Assembly (NCBI RefSeq): GCF_900129685.1
Contig: NZ_FQWM01000007.1
Location: forward strand, 1-64,000
Direction: 5' to 3'
DNA from: Cognatishimia maritima
GTDB taxonomy: Bacteria; Pseudomonadota; Alphaproteobacteria; Rhodobacterales; Rhodobacteraceae
DNA: 64,000 nucleotides
The notes under the pieces were generated by a model, which searched no databases, was not told the DNA's origin, and worked only from the letters and a program-made list of their open reading frames with translations. Within the stretch, counting starts at the first letter, position 1. Each line of letters opens with the position of its first letter. Shown here piece after piece: positions 19,398 through 27,595 of the stretch. Position numbers and translations under genes: made by a program.

Positions 19398-19422
19398 GGC
19401 TGGGGTCCGCGAGGCCCCAGCC
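19398..19422 (+). other. Intercistronic stem-loop after the binding-protein gene
   Basis: A perfect 8-bp inverted repeat (GGCTGGGG / CCCCAGCC) with a 9-base loop sits between glpV and the first ATPase. There is no T tract, so it more likely stabilises or partly terminates the upstream message than ends the operon. Confidence 0.6.
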
Positions 19423-19464
19423 GCTTTAGCCGGAAACGGCACTCTCCAAATCCAAAGGTGCACA

Positions 19465-20526
19465 ATGGCACTTGTATTGAACAATATCACCAAGGTGGTG
19501 CGGGGTGTGACGCACATCAAACCCACCAGCCTGACGTTGGAAAAAGGTCACTTCAACGTGTTGCTCGGCGAAACGGGCGCAGGCAAAACTTCCCTCATCA
19601 AGATGATGGCTGGGATTGACCCCATCGCATCCGGCACGGTTGTGATGGATGGCAATGACATCACGAAACTGAACACACAGAAACGGCGTATTAGCCTCGT
19701 GCATCAGTTCTTTGTGAACTACCCACACATGACGGTTTTTGACAACATCGCCTCCCCGCTACGCGTGGCTGGCATGTCGAAGTCAGAAATTGAAGGGCGC
19801 GTGGGAGAAGCCGCTGATATTTTGAAGCTTGGCCCAATGCTGCATCGTCGCCCGCATGAGCTTTCTGGCGGTCAACAACAGCGCTGCGCCTTGGCGCGTG
19901 CGATTGCCAAAGACAGCCAGGCAGTATTTCTCGATGAGCCGCTGGCGAACCTCGACTATAAGCTCCGTGAAGAACTACGCGAGCTGCTACCTGAACTCTT
20001 TGCCGATCGCGGCGCTGTGGTTGTCTATGCGACCTCAGAACCTGAAGAAGCCCTCTTGCTGGGTGGTGAAACAGCGCTGATGGTGGACGGCAAGGTCGCG
20101 CAATTTGGCCCAACCGCTGAGATTTATCGCGCGCCAAGCAGCCTGATGGCGGCGCAGGTCTTCTCTGATCCGCCCATCAACCACGCCACCGTCCGCAAGC
20201 AGGGCAGCGCCTTTCATTTGGGCGAGGTTTCTTGGGCCGCTGTTGGTGATGCCGCGGGGCTGACTGATGGTGACTACACCGTCGCCATTCGCCCAAACCA
20301 TGTGCTGCCAAACGTCTCTGCTGAGGCGCGCGTGGCCGTGACGGGTACTGTTGGCGTGACTGAGCTGTCCGGTTCTGAAAGTTCCGCGCACTTTGAGTTT
20401 GGCGACAACGGTTGGGTTTCCCTGGCGCATGGCACCCATCCTTACAGCCTGGGTGAAGATCACACTTTCTACATGAACACCGACGCGTGCCTTTACTTTG
20501 CACTCGACGGAAATCGCGTGGCCTAG
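19465..20526 (+). CDS. glpS: Glycerol-type ABC transporter ATP-binding protein 1 (GlpS-like)
   Basis: 353 aa. Walker A is GETGAGKTS, the signature is LSGGQQQR, and Walker B reads AVFLDEPLANLD. The usual H-loop THD is replaced (VVVYATSEPEEAL), so the switch histidine is not where expected. A C-terminal TOBE-like region follows. It starts 99 bases after glpV and is followed after 9 bases by a second, different ATPase, with which it probably forms a heterodimer. Confidence 0.83.
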   Translation: MALVLNNITKVVRGVTHIKPTSLTLEKGHFNVLLGETGAGKTSLIKMMAGIDPIASGTVVMDGNDITKLNTQKRRISLVHQFFVNYPHMTVFDNIASPLRVAGMSKSEIEGRVGEAADILKLGPMLHRRPHELSGGQQQRCALARAIAKDSQAVFLDEPLANLDYKLREELRELLPELFADRGAVVVYATSEPEEALLLGGETALMVDGKVAQFGPTAEIYRAPSSLMAAQVFSDPPINHATVRKQGSAFHLGEVSWAAVGDAAGLTDGDYTVAIRPNHVLPNVSAEARVAVTGTVGVTELSGSESSAHFEFGDNGWVSLAHGTHPYSLGEDHTFYMNTDACLYFALDGNRVA

Positions 20527-20535
20527 GGGGACATT

Positions 20536-21642
20536 ATGGCCAAAATCACACTTAAAAATCTCAGGCATTCCTACTACACCAATCCAAAGGGGCCACAGGA
20601 CTTTGCCTTGAAAGAAGTCGATCTAGACTGGCAAGACGGCGGCGCCTACGCGCTGCTCGGGCCATCTGGTTGCGGCAAATCCACTTTGCTAAACATTATC
20701 TCGGGCCTGTTGGTGCCCTCTGAGGGGCAAATCCTCTTTGACGGCAACGACATGACCACGGCGACGCCTGATCAGCGCAACATTGCACAGGTGTTCCAGT
20801 TCCCGGTGATCTACGACACGATGACGGTGCGCGAGAACCTAGCGTTTCCGCTGAAAAACCGGGGCGTGGACCCGGCGACCATTGATCAGCGTGTTTATGA
20901 AATCGCTGAGATGTTGGAAGTCACCGACATGCTTGACCGCCGCGCGGCGGGCCTGTCCCCGGACAACAAGCAAAAGATCTCTATGGGTCGTGGCCTCGTA
21001 CGTGATGACGTGAACGTTGTGATGTTTGATGAGCCACTGACCGTGATCGACCCGCATCTGAAATGGAAGCTGCGCACCAAGCTCAAGGAACTGCACCAGC
21101 GCGTTGGTCGCACCATGATCTACGTGACCCATGACCAGACCGAAGCCCTGACTTTTGCGGATCAGGTTGTTGTTATGGAACTCGGCGAAGTGGTTCAGGT
21201 TGGCACACCTGTGGAACTGTTTGAGCGTCCAGCCCATACCTTTGTGGGCCACTTCATTGGCTCTCCAGGCATGAATGTTCTGCCTGCTGAGATTAAAAAC
21301 GGTGTCGCTCATTTCTATGGGCATCCGGTCGAACTGGAAGGGCCAATAAAAGAAGGCACCTCTGGCAAGCTCGAAGTGGGCATTCGTCCGGAGTTTGTGG
21401 GTCTTGGCGATACAGGCATCGAAGCACATGTGCGCAAGGTTTCTGACATTGGCAAACACACAGTTGTTGACGTTGAAGTCGGCGAGCATCGCGTCTCCGC
21501 GATCCTGAATGGTGCACCGCCTGCCAAAGGCGACATCGTTCATCTGCAATTCAAACCAAGCCAAACGCGCCTTTATGCGGACGGGTGGCTTGCGACTGAC
21601 GTTGTTCCTGAAAGCACTGCGACTGGGGAGGATGCAGCATGA
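20536..21642 (+). CDS. glpT: Glycerol-type ABC transporter ATP-binding protein 2 (GlpT-like), unusual signature motif
   Basis: 368 aa. Walker A is GPSGCGKST, Walker B is VVMFDEP and the H-loop is VTHDQTEAL. The signature, normally LSGGQ, reads LSPDNKQ here. Together with the missing H-loop histidine in the GlpS-like partner, this suggests an asymmetric ATPase pair with one consensus and one degenerate ATP site. The stop overlaps the start of the first permease by 4 bases. Confidence 0.83.
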   Translation: MAKITLKNLRHSYYTNPKGPQDFALKEVDLDWQDGGAYALLGPSGCGKSTLLNIISGLLVPSEGQILFDGNDMTTATPDQRNIAQVFQFPVIYDTMTVRENLAFPLKNRGVDPATIDQRVYEIAEMLEVTDMLDRRAAGLSPDNKQKISMGRGLVRDDVNVVMFDEPLTVIDPHLKWKLRTKLKELHQRVGRTMIYVTHDQTEALTFADQVVVMELGEVVQVGTPVELFERPAHTFVGHFIGSPGMNVLPAEIKNGVAHFYGHPVELEGPIKEGTSGKLEVGIRPEFVGLGDTGIEAHVRKVSDIGKHTVVDVEVGEHRVSAILNGAPPAKGDIVHLQFKPSQTRLYADGWLATDVVPESTATGEDAA

Positions 21643-22502
21643 AAACCGAAAACCAAAAGGCATGGTTCTTTGTCCTGCCGGTCCTCTTATTGGTTGCCTT
21701 CAACGCTTTGATCCCGATGATGACGGTGGTCAACTACTCGGTACAGGAAACCTTTGGCGATAACCTTTTCTTCTGGGAAGGCCTGACATGGTTTGAACAG
21801 ATACTTAGGTCTGATCGCTTCCACGCGGCGCTTGGGCGTCAGTTCATGTTCACCGCATTGATCCTGATTATCGAGATCCCTCTGGGCATCGCCATCGCGC
21901 TCTCTATGCCGCGCAAAGGCTTCTGGGTGCCGGTCTGTCTGGTTCTGATGGCTCTGCCGATGCTGATCCCTTGGAACGTTGTTGGTGCGATGTGGAACAT
22001 CTTTGCACTGCCAGACATTGGCCTCATGGGCTACTTCCTGAACCACGTTCTGGGCATCAACTATGACATGACCCAAGACCCTGTGGCGGCCTGGGTGACC
22101 ATCATCACCATGGACGTCTGGCACTGGACCTCGCTGGTTGTTCTGCTGGCCTACGCAGGCCTCGTTTCGATCCCAGACGCCTACTATCAGGCGGCCAAGA
22201 TCGACGGCGCCAGCAACTGGAGCGTCTTCCGCTTCATCCAGCTTCCAAAGATGAAGAACGTCCTGACCATCGCGATCCTGCTGCGGTTTATGGACAGCTT
22301 CAACATCTACACAGAGCCGTTTGTTCTGACCGGCGGCGGGCCTGGCAACTCGACCACGCTCTTGTCCATCGACCTCGTGAAAATCGCCCTTGGGCAGTTT
22401 GACCTTGGCCCGGCGGCAGCGATGTCTCTGATTTACTTTGCAATCACGCTTTTGGTGTCTTGGCTGTTCTACACGCTGATGACCAAAGACGATCTGAACT
22501 AA
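21639..22502 (+). CDS. glpP: Glycerol-type ABC transporter permease 1 (GlpP-like)
   Basis: 287 aa, about six membrane segments, MalF-like type. The EAA loop is YYQAAKIDGASNWSVFRFIQLP in the C-terminal third. Overlaps the second ATPase by ATGA and is followed 13 bases later, after AGGAGG, by permease 2. Confidence 0.87.
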   Translation: MKTENQKAWFFVLPVLLLVAFNALIPMMTVVNYSVQETFGDNLFFWEGLTWFEQILRSDRFHAALGRQFMFTALILIIEIPLGIAIALSMPRKGFWVPVCLVLMALPMLIPWNVVGAMWNIFALPDIGLMGYFLNHVLGINYDMTQDPVAAWVTIITMDVWHWTSLVVLLAYAGLVSIPDAYYQAAKIDGASNWSVFRFIQLPKMKNVLTIAILLRFMDSFNIYTEPFVLTGGGPGNSTTLLSIDLVKIALGQFDLGPAAAMSLIYFAITLLVSWLFYTLMTKDDLN

Positions 22503-22515
22503 GGAGGGCGATCAC

Positions 22516-23313
22516 ATGCAAAAACGATCTCTCGTTCCCATTCTCTACATCTTCTTCCTGATGCTGCCGATCTACTGGCTCGTCGCGATGAGCTTCAAAA
22601 CCACCAATGAAATTCTGTCGGGATTTTCTTTGTTCCCTCAGACGTTTACCTTGGAGGCCTATAAAACGATCTTCACCGATCCGACCTGGTATTGGGGTTA
22701 CATCAACTCGATCCTTTACGTTTCGATCAACACGGTGATCTCCATCGCGGTGGCCTTGCCGGCAGCCTATGCCTTCAGTCGATACCGCTTTCTGGGTGAC
22801 AAGCAGCTATTTTTCTGGCTGCTGACCAACCGGATGGCACCTGCTGCTGTCTTTGCTTTGCCCTTCTTCCAGCTTTACTCGGCTGTGGGCATCTTTGACA
22901 CGCATCTTGCGGTGGCTCTCGCACACTGTCTTTTCAACATTCCGCTGGCGGTGTGGATTTTGGAAGGATTCATGGGCGGCGTTCCAAAGGAGTTGGACGA
23001 AACAGCCTTTGTCGACGGTTACAGCTTCCCACGTTTCTTTGTTGCGATCTTCATCCCAACGATCAAAGCCGGGGTAGGCGTCGCTGCATTCTTCTGCTTC
23101 ATGTTCTCATGGGTGGAACTGCTGCTCGCGAAAACCCTGACAGCCGTGGAGGCCAAACCAATTGCCGCCACGATGACCAAAACTGCCTCCAGCGCGGGCT
23201 ATGAACTTGGGCTTCTCGCGGCGGCCGGGACATTGACCATCATTCCGGGGGCCATCGTGATTTACTTTGTCCGTAATTACATCGCGAAGGGCTTCGCGAT
23301 GGGGAGGGTTTGA
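22516..23313 (+). CDS. glpQ: Glycerol-type ABC transporter permease 2 (GlpQ-like)
   Basis: 265 aa with about six membrane segments and an EAA loop (LDETAFVDGYSFPRFFVAIFIP). It matches the MalG-type partner permease. The strong GGAGGG before its start and tight spacing show it is co-transcribed with the other subunits. Confidence 0.87.
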   Translation: MQKRSLVPILYIFFLMLPIYWLVAMSFKTTNEILSGFSLFPQTFTLEAYKTIFTDPTWYWGYINSILYVSINTVISIAVALPAAYAFSRYRFLGDKQLFFWLLTNRMAPAAVFALPFFQLYSAVGIFDTHLAVALAHCLFNIPLAVWILEGFMGGVPKELDETAFVDGYSFPRFFVAIFIPTIKAGVGVAAFFCFMFSWVELLLAKTLTAVEAKPIAATMTKTASSAGYELGLLAAAGTLTIIPGAIVIYFVRNYIAKGFAMGRV

Positions 23314-23314
23314 T

Positions 23315-23593
23315 ATGCTGAGTTGGATGGCATGGACCTGGCCAACAGCGGCCGTTTTCATCGGAATTTTCAGCGCCATTGGCATTCTGGTCATGCTGGA
23401 AATCCGCAACCCCGGTGGGGATGAACGTCAAGGTATTCTGGGTCTCACCACCACTCGAGGAGATCGCCTGTTCCTGACCTGTCTGGGGACAAGCTATATC
23501 TTCCTGCTCTGGATTGGCCTCTTTGGCATGCCCCTTTGGGTGCCTTTGGGATTGGCGATTTTGTGGGGGATCATCGCTTTCTGGAAAGTCTGA
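23315..23593 (+). CDS. DUF2160 small membrane protein of the glycerol transporter operon
   Basis: 92 aa from the ATG 1 base after the glpQ stop, with the ribosome site GGGGAGG inside the end of glpQ. Two to three membrane segments are predicted, with the conserved middle MLEIRNPGGDERQGILGL and a C-terminal FGMPLWVPLGLAILWG stretch. Proteins of this family are found beside glpQ in rhizobial glycerol operons; their role is not established. A terminator follows. Confidence 0.82.
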   Translation: MLSWMAWTWPTAAVFIGIFSAIGILVMLEIRNPGGDERQGILGLTTTRGDRLFLTCLGTSYIFLLWIGLFGMPLWVPLGLAILWGIIAFWKV

Positions 23594-23619
23594 GTTTCCG
23601 CTTTTCTCAGACCTTTCGC

Positions 23620-23649
23620 AAAGGCTCGGCGTTTTCGTCGGGCCTTTTT
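23620..23649 (+). terminator. Rho-independent terminator of the glycerol transporter operon
   Basis: A stem AAAGGCTCGGCG / CGTCGGGCCTTT with a TTTT loop runs into a T-rich tail. It lies 27 bases after the DUF2160 stop. Confidence 0.8.
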
Positions 23650-23730
23650 ATGTCCGCTTAGCGGGACGAAGCGGACTATCCCGTTGAGAATTTGAATGTC
23701 CGCTCCGTACTGACTAACCAATTGACTGGT

Positions 23731-24216
23731 TCAAAGCTTCATAGACATCTCGTGCCAAGTCATTCCTCCGTGGTCGGAAGCGGATGGCTGTAAGTAGCTG
23801 TATCCAAATCTCTCGTAGAGTGGGACGTGATGCTCCTTGCACATGAGATAGATTGTGGATTTACCCATCCTTTTCATACGCCTGACGAATTCGACCATCA
23901 ATGCACGTGATAGACCTTTTCCCTGATGCGCGGGATCAACAACGACAGACATTATGACCACATTTGGAGCATCGGGGTCATGCCCAACAAGCTCTTTGAA
24001 CTCCTCATCAGACATTTCGACGTCATGTGCACATCCGCAATTCACAAAGCCAACTATCTCGCCTTCTACCAAAAGAATTAGGAAGCCATCGGGGTAGATT
24101 TCTATCCTCTTGGAAATTTTTTCGAGGGTCGCTGCCTCGTCACCTTCGTAGGCGTCGGTCTCTATTTCAAAGCAGCGCGTTGCGTCGGTAGGTTTGGCGT
24201 TTCGAAATTCGTTCAT
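23731..24216 (-). CDS. GNAT-family N-acetyltransferase (arylalkylamine-type)
   Basis: 161 aa. Acetyl-CoA-binding motif A is VVVDPAHQGKGLSRALM (about residues 91-107), and motif B ends in the tyrosine of LYERFGYSYLQPSASDHG. The C-terminal DHGGMTWHEM resembles the serotonin N-acetyltransferase subgroup. The acceptor amine is unknown. It stands alone between the glycerol operon and the BlaI/MecR1-like pair. Confidence 0.8.
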   Translation of the reverse strand: MNEFRNAKPTDATRCFEIETDAYEGDEAATLEKISKRIEIYPDGFLILLVEGEIVGFVNCGCAHDVEMSDEEFKELVGHDPDAPNVVIMSVVVDPAHQGKGLSRALMVEFVRRMKRMGKSTIYLMCKEHHVPLYERFGYSYLQPSASDHGGMTWHEMSMKL

Positions 24217-24390
24217 GCGCCTACACTATTTGGGATGGAACGAGTTGCAAAGCCACCGTTCCTACTCTTCGCAGCATCCGGTGATTTGGGGCTCAAACGG
24301 ACCTTCGTCATCGCGAGGATAATAATCTGGGTTCTCAGATCGACCTGTAGGAAGAAAGAAATAGAAAATCCCAGACCGGCCAGACGAGCC

Positions 24391-25503
24391 TCACCAACTC
24401 CGCTGAGCCAACGTATTCAGCTCATTCAATCGATCCAAATTCGCCACGGTCGATAGCATGATCCGATCATGACTCCACTCTGGTGGTTCAGCCAAAGCAG
24501 CGGCCCCGAACAGAACTCCTGCTGCCATGAACACCGACAAAGCAAAGGCGAACCAGATCGTCTCACGCTTCGGGTCTTCCTGATCATGCGCGATCTCAAG
24601 AATGCGCTCTTTCAGGATCGAGCGACGACCGATGAATGGAATGCTGCGCCCGACCAGAGGTACGCCCAGCGCCGTTGGTTGCGCACGTGTCGCGAGGCTT
24701 TGGCGCGCAATGCTGAGTAGGCGTAGAGAATAGCCATGCGCGTCAAAACCGCTGCGCGCGAGGTAGGCGCGATCACACGCCAACTCGCCCAGCTTCCGCA
24801 AGCGGCTGGAAAGGAACCAGAAGCCGGGGTTCAATACGACCAATGGAGAGAGGAAAGAGAGCAGTACCTCAGCATCCACATCGCCTTGACGAATGTGCTG
24901 CATTTCATGACCCAGCGACATTTGCATCGCTTTGCGATCGCCGCCAAATCCCTGCGGGATAACGATGTAGTAGTACCACAGCCCACGCGTCGAGAACGGC
25001 ACCGTGATATGTGGGCTCATGATTAGTTTCATGCGGCGCGAACGGTGCAGTACGCGGCCTTGATAGATGGAACGGCGGACGCGCCAGAGATTCAATAGTA
25101 TATAGCCAAGGCGCAGGATCAGTGCAGATAGGAAGGCTGCAATCACCAACTGCGCAACCAAGGTGCGACCCGTTGTCAGTTGCTCCATCACTCGGGCTTT
25201 GATCTGGAAGAGATTATTCATCTCAATCGCTGAAATGCCAATATTGCCTTTCAGGACCTGCGCAACGATCACGTCGGTGGCGTTCACCGACGCGGCATAG
25301 GACGTCTTAGAGAGATACGGCATAATGAAGGGCAGGGTGCTCAGACATGCGATGGTCGCAACACCCAAACGTCGTCGCGTCAGGAAATGGCGTCTGTTGC
25401 CAGACAACCAAAGTATCCCTTCAAACACTGCAAAAACCAGTGCGGCCAACAGGATCATCAATTGGATCCAGATCGCCCCCCCTACGATTTGATCAACCGT
25501 CAT
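24391..25503 (-). CDS. BlaR1/MecR1-like M56-family membrane metallopeptidase
   Basis: 370 aa. Several membrane segments at the N-terminus (about residues 10-33, 45-64, 115-138) precede the zinc-protease motif HEMQH (199-203) and a downstream GELACDRAYL segment supplying the third zinc ligand. A further membrane segment lies near residue 330. The large extracellular beta-lactam sensor domain of true BlaR1 is missing, so the signal is unknown. It overlaps the BlaI-like gene by 11 bases; in such pairs the protease inactivates the repressor. No beta-lactamase gene is adjacent. Confidence 0.85.
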   Translation of the reverse strand: MTVDQIVGGAIWIQLMILLAALVFAVFEGILWLSGNRRHFLTRRRLGVATIACLSTLPFIMPYLSKTSYAASVNATDVIVAQVLKGNIGISAIEMNNLFQIKARVMEQLTTGRTLVAQLVIAAFLSALILRLGYILLNLWRVRRSIYQGRVLHRSRRMKLIMSPHITVPFSTRGLWYYYIVIPQGFGGDRKAMQMSLGHEMQHIRQGDVDAEVLLSFLSPLVVLNPGFWFLSSRLRKLGELACDRAYLARSGFDAHGYSLRLLSIARQSLATRAQPTALGVPLVGRSIPFIGRRSILKERILEIAHDQEDPKRETIWFAFALSVFMAAGVLFGAAALAEPPEWSHDRIMLSTVANLDRLNELNTLAQRSW

Positions 25504-25885
25504 CCTTTCTGATCCTTGTATCGATGATCTCTTTTATTTCCTGGATCATTTCGTCCGTCAGGTCTTCGTTATCCACCAGCCGTGCCACCAGCGCGGTTGG
25601 TGTTCCTCCAAACAAAGAGTCTGACAAATTCTTGAGGGACCTTCCCTCATAGTCTGCTCGTTGGATGACGGGGCTGTAGATCAGACTGCGATCTTTACGC
25701 TCTGAGCTGACATATCCCTTGTCTTCCAATATCTTCAATACAGTTGCAACCGAAGTGTAGGCGCGTTTGATGTCGCCCTCGAGTACTGCCATCACGTCGC
25801 GCACGGAACCGGTCTCGATCTCCCACAGGGCGACCATGAACTCCAATTCAACATCTGTGAGCATTTCACTTCGGCGACGTACCAA
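25493..25885 (-). CDS. BlaI/MecI-family transcriptional repressor
   Basis: 130 aa from the TTG at 25885, chosen because GGAG lies 7 bases upstream and the product then begins MVRRRSEMLTDVELEFMVALW, as in other family members; another TTG at 25903 is possible. The winged helix contains AYTSVATVLKILEDKGYV. It is the partner of the M56 protease just downstream. A TACTA-N6-TAGTA dyad lies immediately upstream. Confidence 0.87.
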   Translation of the reverse strand: MVRRRSEMLTDVELEFMVALWEIETGSVRDVMAVLEGDIKRAYTSVATVLKILEDKGYVSSERKDRSLIYSPVIQRADYEGRSLKNLSDSLFGGTPTALVARLVDNEDLTDEMIQEIKEIIDTRIRKDDG

Positions 25886-25904
25886 TTTTGATCTCCACGG
25901 CAAT

Positions 25905-25920
25905 TACTATATACTTAGTA
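25905..25920. promoter_or_regulatory. Candidate BlaI-type operator
   Basis: TACTATATACTTAGTA contains a perfect TACTA / TAGTA inverted repeat with a 6-base AT-rich centre, 20 bases upstream of the repressor start. BlaI/MecI repressors bind AT-rich dyads with similar TACA/TGTA or ACTA/TAGT arms at their own promoters. Confidence 0.55.
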
Positions 25921-26088
25921 GCGCAAGTCGGACGTGATGGGAAGTCTCTTCTTTTTTGACGCTTTCGCGCGCTATTGAACGTTGCGTGAACGAAGGATTT
26001 ATGTCCCTTTCAGGGTGGGTTTCTGCGTGTCTCTTTCGGTTTTAATGCCCACCTCTGACTCGACTCTGTATTCCCATGATTTTATAAA

Positions 26089-26103
26089 GAACAAATAGGG
26101 AAC
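26089..26103. promoter_or_regulatory. LexA (SOS) box upstream of imuB
   Basis: GAACAAATAGGGAAC is an exact GAAC-N7-GAAC, the alphaproteobacterial LexA box. It ends 13 bases before the imuB start codon, so bound LexA would block transcription or its start. Confidence 0.85.
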
Positions 26104-26116
26104 ATTTGGTGTCTGC

Positions 26117-27595
26117 ATGTTCGACGGGATTCAACGTCGCCTCGTTTCGGTCTGGTTTCCCCGGCTCGCAAGTGACCGGGTATTACGGCTGTGTCCGATT
26201 GAGGGGCCGTTTGTCCTGACGCTGAAACAGCAGAATGCCAACCGGATTTACTGCCTGAACGACGCCGCCCTGCGCGAGGGGCTGCATCGGGGGATGTCTT
26301 ATGCCGACGCGCGGGCCTTTTGTCCTGAGTTGCAAAGCCAAGAGGCCGCGCCAGAACAAGATCAGCGGTTTCTGCGTGTTCTCGTGCGCTGGGCAGAGCG
26401 GTATTGCCCTTGGGTGGGGCTGGAAGAGGACAATGGTTTGGTGATGGATATCACCGGGTCCTCCCATCTGTTCGGCGGCGAGGCGGCGCTGCTGGCGGAC
26501 ATGCGCGCGCGGTTAATGCGGGCAGGGGTGTCGGTGCAGTTGGGGCTTGCTGACACGCGCGGCGCGGCTTGGGCATTGGCGCGCCATGGCGAAGGCGTGG
26601 CCCCATCGGGGGCGGCGCTGTCGGCCATAAAAACCTTGCCGGTGGCCGCGCTGCGGATTGACGACAAGACGTCGCTCTCCCTTCAGCGTCTGGGGCTGCG
26701 CACCATCGGCGATTTGGCCGGGGCGGCGCGGGGCCCGTTGACCCGCCGCTTTGGGCCTTCGCTTTTGATGCGACTTGATCAGGCGCTGGGCGACCTCGGA
26801 GAAGAGATTTCCCCCCATGCACCGCCGCCCCATTATGCGGTGCGCATGACGCTGCCCGAACCCATTGGTCTGATTGGCGATGTGACGGCGGGCACCGAGC
26901 GGCTGTTGCAGCAGCTTTGCAGCAAGTTGAAAGACCAAGAGATGGGCGCGCGCCAACTGTGCCTGACCCTGCGCCGGGTCGATCAGGGGCACCAGCAGGT
27001 CGAGTTGCGATTGGCCCGTGCGTTGCGGGATGCGCAGCGTATATTGCCGCTGTTTGAACGCGGATTGTCCGAGATCGACGCCGGTTTCGGCATTGACCAA
27101 ATGCGGCTTGAAGCCACGCAGGTCGAAGTCGTGCCCGTCAAACAGATCAGCCATGTCGCGGATGGGAGCAAGGATCAAGTAGATGATCTGATTTCGCGCC
27201 TTGGGACGCGGATCGGGCTGGAAAGCATCCTGCGGTTTCTGCCCGCCGATAGCCATATTCCCGAACGCAGTTTTTTATTGGCCGCTGCGGCCTATTCGGA
27301 CCCAGCGCCGCCTTGGGGCATGGGGCAATCCCGACCGATCTGCCTCTTTCCTGCCGAGGCAATGGCCGCCACCGGACCACATCCTCCCAAACGCTTTCGC
27401 TGGCGGCGGATGTCGCTCAGCACGGCGCGGGTGACCGGACCGGAACGGATCGCGCCGGAATGGTGGTTGGAGGACGAAAACTGGCGGTCGGGCCTGAGGG
27501 ACTATTGGCAGGTCGACACCCATCAGGGGCGGCGGCTTTGGCTGTTTCACACGCCACAAAATCCCGGTTGGTTTGTGCAGGGGGAATTTGCATGA
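26117..27595 (+). CDS. imuB: ImuB, Y-family polymerase-like mutasome protein
   Basis: 492 aa. The N-terminus (VSVWFPRLASDRVLRLCP) and the LEEDNGLVMDITGSSHLFGG stretch mark the ImuB branch of the Y family. The catalytic acidic triad of active Y-family polymerases is not complete, as is usual for ImuB, which acts as an adaptor linking DnaE2 to the beta clamp. A LexA box precedes it, and its stop overlaps the dnaE2 start by 4 bases. The imuA gene that usually precedes imuB is absent. Confidence 0.9.
   Translation: MFDGIQRRLVSVWFPRLASDRVLRLCPIEGPFVLTLKQQNANRIYCLNDAALREGLHRGMSYADARAFCPELQSQEAAPEQDQRFLRVLVRWAERYCPWVGLEEDNGLVMDITGSSHLFGGEAALLADMRARLMRAGVSVQLGLADTRGAAWALARHGEGVAPSGAALSAIKTLPVAALRIDDKTSLSLQRLGLRTIGDLAGAARGPLTRRFGPSLLMRLDQALGDLGEEISPHAPPPHYAVRMTLPEPIGLIGDVTAGTERLLQQLCSKLKDQEMGARQLCLTLRRVDQGHQQVELRLARALRDAQRILPLFERGLSEIDAGFGIDQMRLEATQVEVVPVKQISHVADGSKDQVDDLISRLGTRIGLESILRFLPADSHIPERSFLLAAAAYSDPAPPWGMGQSRPICLFPAEAMAATGPHPPKRFRWRRMSLSTARVTGPERIAPEWWLEDENWRSGLRDYWQVDTHQGRRLWLFHTPQNPGWFVQGEFA

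Noticed and set aside
20839-21663. 274-codon frame on the minus strand inside the GlpT-like ATPase
   Set aside because: Overlaps a protein with full Walker motifs and has no recognisable features of its own.
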